Assembly (NCBI GenBank): GCA_946629405.1
Contig: CAMOXW010000094.1
Location: forward strand, 1 to 17,639
From: an uncultured Ruminococcus sp.
Lineage (GTDB): Bacteria > Bacillota_A > Clostridia > Oscillospirales > Ruminococcaceae
Length of the DNA stretch: 17,639 nt
Direction: 5' to 3'
Shown: positions 14,993 to 17,639 of the stretch, one piece after another
How the letters are laid out: each line of letters opens with the position of its first letter
Position numbering within the stretch: position 1 is the stretch's first letter
Notes under the pieces: model-generated
Told to the model about the DNA's origin: nothing
Seen by the model: only the letters and a program-made list of their open reading frames with translations
Database searches by the model: none
Translations under genes and position numbers: made by a program

Positions 14993-15966
14993 TCAACTCT
15001 CCTGACGTTTTTTCCGTCCGATTCTATCACGACCGTACCGTCCTTGTCAGTGCGGAAGATGGTGTCCGTGTACCAGTTCAGCCTCATGAGGACTCCCTCT
15101 GAGGGATGGCCGTAGGGGTTGTCCCTTCCGCAGGAAATAACGGCTATCTCCGGGGATACAGCACTAAGGAAGGCGGCTGACGAAGATGAACTGCTGCCGT
15201 GGTGTCCCGCCTTGTAGACGGTGACATGGTGAAGCTTTCCGCCCGCGAGCATTTCGCACTCCGAGGCATATTCCGCATCGCCGGTCAGCAGGAAACTTTC
15301 CGCGCCGTGTCTTACCATCAGGGCGACGGAGCTGTCGTTGAGATCCTCATAGCATCTTTTCAGGGGAGCAATAACCTCAGCGCGGGCATCACCGAGCTCC
15401 ATAACGTCGCCTATACGGGCTTCCGTGAGCTGACAGTCCTTATCCGCGCAGGCATCGAGGAACTTCTCATAGAACACAGCTGTCGGGATATTCTGGTCCT
15501 CGAGGGGCGGGACGATGATCTCACCTATATCAAAAGAATAGATAATTTCAGCCATACCGCCCATATGGTCGGAGTGCGGATGCGTAGCCACAAGATAGTC
15601 TATCCGCTCAACACCGCGTTTTCTGAGGTATCTCACTACCCTTTCGGACTGCTGGTATTCACCGCAGTCAACGAGCATAACTCTGCCGTCACAGGCAAGC
15701 AAGGTGCAGTCGCCCTGACCGACATCAATAAAATGCACTGCGAGTGTATCATCCGCAGCAAGATAAGCCTCCGGGCGCTCCCGCAGCCGCCTGACGAGGC
15801 ATAATGCAAGTATTATCAGGAGGAACAGCAGCAGTCGTTTCAGTGTTTGGTTTTTCTGTTTTTTTCGCTTTTTGCGGTACTTTTTCCGGTATTGACCGCC
15901 CCTTTTCGCGGAGCGGTGAAGCTTTTTCCTCTGCTCCCGCGGGATGCGGTATCTTTGTTTTTCCAA
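14989..15966 (-). CDS. Membrane-anchored ComEC-like metallo-beta-lactamase-fold hydrolase
   Basis: A 325-residue metallo-hydrolase resembling the soluble domain of competence protein ComEC. Residues 1-43 are extremely basic, 44-58 form a single membrane helix, and the hydrolase domain covers about 73-325. Metal-binding motifs are all present: HPHSDH at 129-134, D230 in LTGDAE, and H255-H256 in KAGHHGS, with H287 in a YGHP segment. By the positive-inside rule the catalytic domain should be outside the cell; substrate is unknown, with extracellular nucleic acid a family-based guess. The start is TTG at 15966: the frame is closed by a stop at 16000-16002, and no ATG or GTG occurs between it and the membrane helix. 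The first 127 bp lie inside the ygiQ-like gene in another frame. Purine-rich GAAGG and GGAAAGG stretches precede the TTG, but spacing is not ideal. Confidence 0.85.
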   Translation of the reverse strand: MEKQRYRIPREQRKKLHRSAKRGGQYRKKYRKKRKKQKNQTLKRLLLFLLIILALCLVRRLRERPEAYLAADDTLAVHFIDVGQGDCTLLACDGRVMLVDCGEYQQSERVVRYLRKRGVERIDYLVATHPHSDHMGGMAEIIYSFDIGEIIVPPLEDQNIPTAVFYEKFLDACADKDCQLTEARIGDVMELGDARAEVIAPLKRCYEDLNDSSVALMVRHGAESFLLTGDAEYASECEMLAGGKLHHVTVYKAGHHGSSSSSSAAFLSAVSPEIAVISCGRDNPYGHPSEGVLMRLNWYTDTIFRTDKDGTVVIESDGKNVRRVE

Positions 15967-17639
15967 TTGCCTTCGCCGCCTTTCCTGCTGTGCTGAGCGT
16001 CATCCTGAACGAGACATTTCGGAGATGCTCCGATGAGGTCGCGTCTGCCGGCAGTTTTCAGTGCTTCAAGCACGAGCTCGCGGTTCTGCGGGCGGAAGTA
16101 TTGCAGCAAAGCGCGCTGCATAGCCTTTTCCTTAGGAGTTTTCGGGACATAGACCTTCTCCATGGTATACGGGTCGAGCTCCGTATAGAACATACAGGTC
16201 GAGATAGTTCCGGGGGTCGGGTAGAAGTCCTGCACCTGTTCGGGGCGGATCTTGTTATCCCGGAGGAAAAGAGCGAGGTCGATCGCCTCATTCAGGGTGC
16301 TTCCGGGATGGGAGGACATGAGATACGGCACGAGGTACTGTTCCTTGCCCATCCCCTTTGTGATCTCGTAGAAGCGCTTCTGGAAGGCCTTGTAAGCCTC
16401 GATATGGGGCTTGCCCATTTTGTCGAGGACGACGGCGGAGCAATGTTCGGGAGCGACCTTCAGCTGACCGCTGACGTGGAACTTTATCAGCTCGCGCATG
16501 AACTCGTCGTTCTTGTCCTGCATGAGGTAGTCATAGCGGATGCCGGAACGTATGAAGACGCGCTTGACGCCCTTCACCTGTCTGATTTTCCGCAGCATTG
16601 CGAGGTATTCGGAGTGGTCGGCTTTAAGTGCGGGGCAGGGTGTTGGGGCGAGGCATTTCTTCCCCATGCAAAGTCCCTTGCTGAGCTGTTTTTCGCACGA
16701 GGTATGGCGGAAGTTCGCAGTCGGACCGCCGACGTCGTGAATATACCCCTTGAAATCGGGCATTTTAGTAATACGCTCAGCCTCGGCGAGAACTGACTCC
16801 TCGCTCCTGACGGTCACGCGCCTGCCCTGATGGAGGGCGATCGAGCAGAAGTTGCAGTAGCCGAAGCAGCCGCGGTTGTGGGTTATGGAGAAGCGCACCT
16901 CCTCGATCCCGGGAACACCTCCCTGAGCGTCATAGGAGGGGTGAACAGCCCTTGTATACGGCAGGCTGTAGATATGGTCGAGCTCCTCAGTTGTAAGGCT
17001 GTAGGCAGGCGGATTCTGCACCAGCATCAAATTTCCGTGGCGCTGGATAATGGTCTTGCCGTAGACCTCATCCTGCCAGTCGTACTGTATTTTTGTAGCC
17101 TTGGCATACTCCTTTTTGCTGTCCCTGACCTGCTCGAAGGACGGGCACTGAGCCGCGCCGAGGGGAGTATTTTTGGGTTCAGTGAGATAACAGGTGCCGC
17201 GGACATTGTGGATATCGCGGATATTCTCCCCTGCTGCGAGCCGGGTACAGACCTCCTCTATCTGGTGCTCGCCCATGCCGTACATCAGCAGATCGGCGCC
17301 GCTGTCAACAAGAACGGAGGGCCTTACGCAGTCGTCCCAGTAGTCGTAGTGGGCGAAGCGGCGGAGCGAAGCCTCCAGACCGCCTATGGCTATAGCGATA
17401 TCGCCGAAGTACTCCCTTATCTTCTGACAATAGACGATAACAGCCCTGTCAGGACGTTTTCCGGCGATACCTCCGGGGGAGTAAGCGTCATCCGAACGCT
17501 TTCTCTTTGCGGCAGTATAATGTGCGACCATAGAGTCGATATTGCCGGAGGTGACGAGGAAAGCGTACTTAGGACTGCCGAAGCGGCGGAAGTCCCTGTC
17601 GGAGCGCCAGTCGGGCTGAGCGATAACTCCGACGGTAAA
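15840..17639 (-). CDS. YgiQ-family radical SAM protein, N-terminus beyond window
   Basis: The visible part is 599 residues; the start lies beyond the right edge, since codons above the ATG at 17531 continue the family sequence (QPDWRSDRDFRRFG, then SGNIDSM). It is a UPF0313/YgiQ radical SAM protein: the CxxxCxxC cluster motif (GCFGYCNFC) is coded at 16845-16868, a second cysteine-rich block (SCEKQLSKGLCMGKKC) follows, and the DUF3362-type C-terminal domain (YPTPGTISTCMFYT onward) is complete. It should bind a 4Fe-4S cluster and cleave S-adenosylmethionine; its substrate is unknown. After the last conserved part comes a tail of about 55 residues rich in Lys, Arg, Gly and Ser, probably disordered. 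That tail shares its DNA with the start of the metallo-hydrolase gene. It is the first visible gene of the operon. Confidence 0.95.
   Translation of the reverse strand, partial: FTVGVIAQPDWRSDRDFRRFGSPKYAFLVTSGNIDSMVAHYTAAKRKRSDDAYSPGGIAGKRPDRAVIVYCQKIREYFGDIAIAIGGLEASLRRFAHYDYWDDCVRPSVLVDSGADLLMYGMGEHQIEEVCTRLAAGENIRDIHNVRGTCYLTEPKNTPLGAAQCPSFEQVRDSKKEYAKATKIQYDWQDEVYGKTIIQRHGNLMLVQNPPAYSLTTEELDHIYSLPYTRAVHPSYDAQGGVPGIEEVRFSITHNRGCFGYCNFCSIALHQGRRVTVRSEESVLAEAERITKMPDFKGYIHDVGGPTANFRHTSCEKQLSKGLCMGKKCLAPTPCPALKADHSEYLAMLRKIRQVKGVKRVFIRSGIRYDYLMQDKNDEFMRELIKFHVSGQLKVAPEHCSAVVLDKMGKPHIEAYKAFQKRFYEITKGMGKEQYLVPYLMSSHPGSTLNEAIDLALFLRDNKIRPEQVQDFYPTPGTISTCMFYTELDPYTMEKVYVPKTPKEKAMQRALLQYFRPQNRELVLEALKTAGRRDLIGASPKCLVQDDAQHSRKGGEGNWKNKDTASRGSRGKSFTAPRKGAVNTGKSTAKSEKNRKTKH

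Noticed and set aside
15804..16796. 330-codon open frame on the plus strand opposite the radical SAM gene
   Set aside because: It covers a well-conserved radical SAM coding region on the other strand, and its translation shows no recognisable domain.

Overview
The window looks like the chromosome of a fibre-degrading, cellulosome-forming member of the Ruminococcaceae, most likely Ruminococcus flavefaciens or a close relative such as R. champanellensis. This rests on three secreted plant-cell-wall enzymes ending in dockerin modules, on a PL1-PL9-CBM77-dockerin pectinase of the type described from R. flavefaciens, and on an IspH protein fused to S1 domains, which is typical of Clostridia. The species call is inference from protein architecture, not from any search.

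Every gene recognised lies on the minus strand, so transcription runs from the right edge towards the left. The right part (15840 to the right edge, then down to 9955) is a tightly packed eight-gene block: ygiQ-type radical SAM protein (cut by the window edge), a membrane-anchored metallo-beta-lactamase-fold hydrolase, a DUF3006 protein, an HI0933/YhiN-type flavoprotein, a 105-residue two-helix membrane protein, cytidylate kinase (cmk), a PlsC-type acyltransferase, and an IspH-ribosomal-protein-S1 fusion. Gaps are 2 to 10 bp or the genes overlap (1, 4, 8, 8 and 127 bp), so one operon with translational coupling is likely. It ends at a clear hairpin-plus-T-tract terminator at 9910-9937.

The left part (9824 down to 17) holds three large secreted enzymes, each with its own sigma-A-like promoter (all with 17-bp spacers) and its own rho-independent terminator: a 1260-residue double pectate lyase (PL1 + PL9 + CBM77 + dockerin), a 789-residue GH9 cellulase with CBM3c and dockerin, and a 1004-residue CBM4-Ig-GH9 cellulase with dockerin. 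They are therefore a cluster of separately transcribed units, not an operon. Together they would attack pectin and cellulose from the same scaffold. The two upstream enzymes have closely similar dockerins, while the third has a clearly different one, suggesting different cohesin partners.

I found no mobile element, CRISPR array, tRNA or rRNA, phage gene or defence gene, and nothing I would call a new multi-gene system. The points most worth a second look are the inverted repeats at each enzyme promoter, a 14-base hairpin core shared by two terminators, the 127-bp overlap in which both reading frames encode lysine/arginine-rich segments with a TTG start, the divergent dockerin of the last GH9 enzyme, and non-canonical second calcium loops in the other two dockerins.
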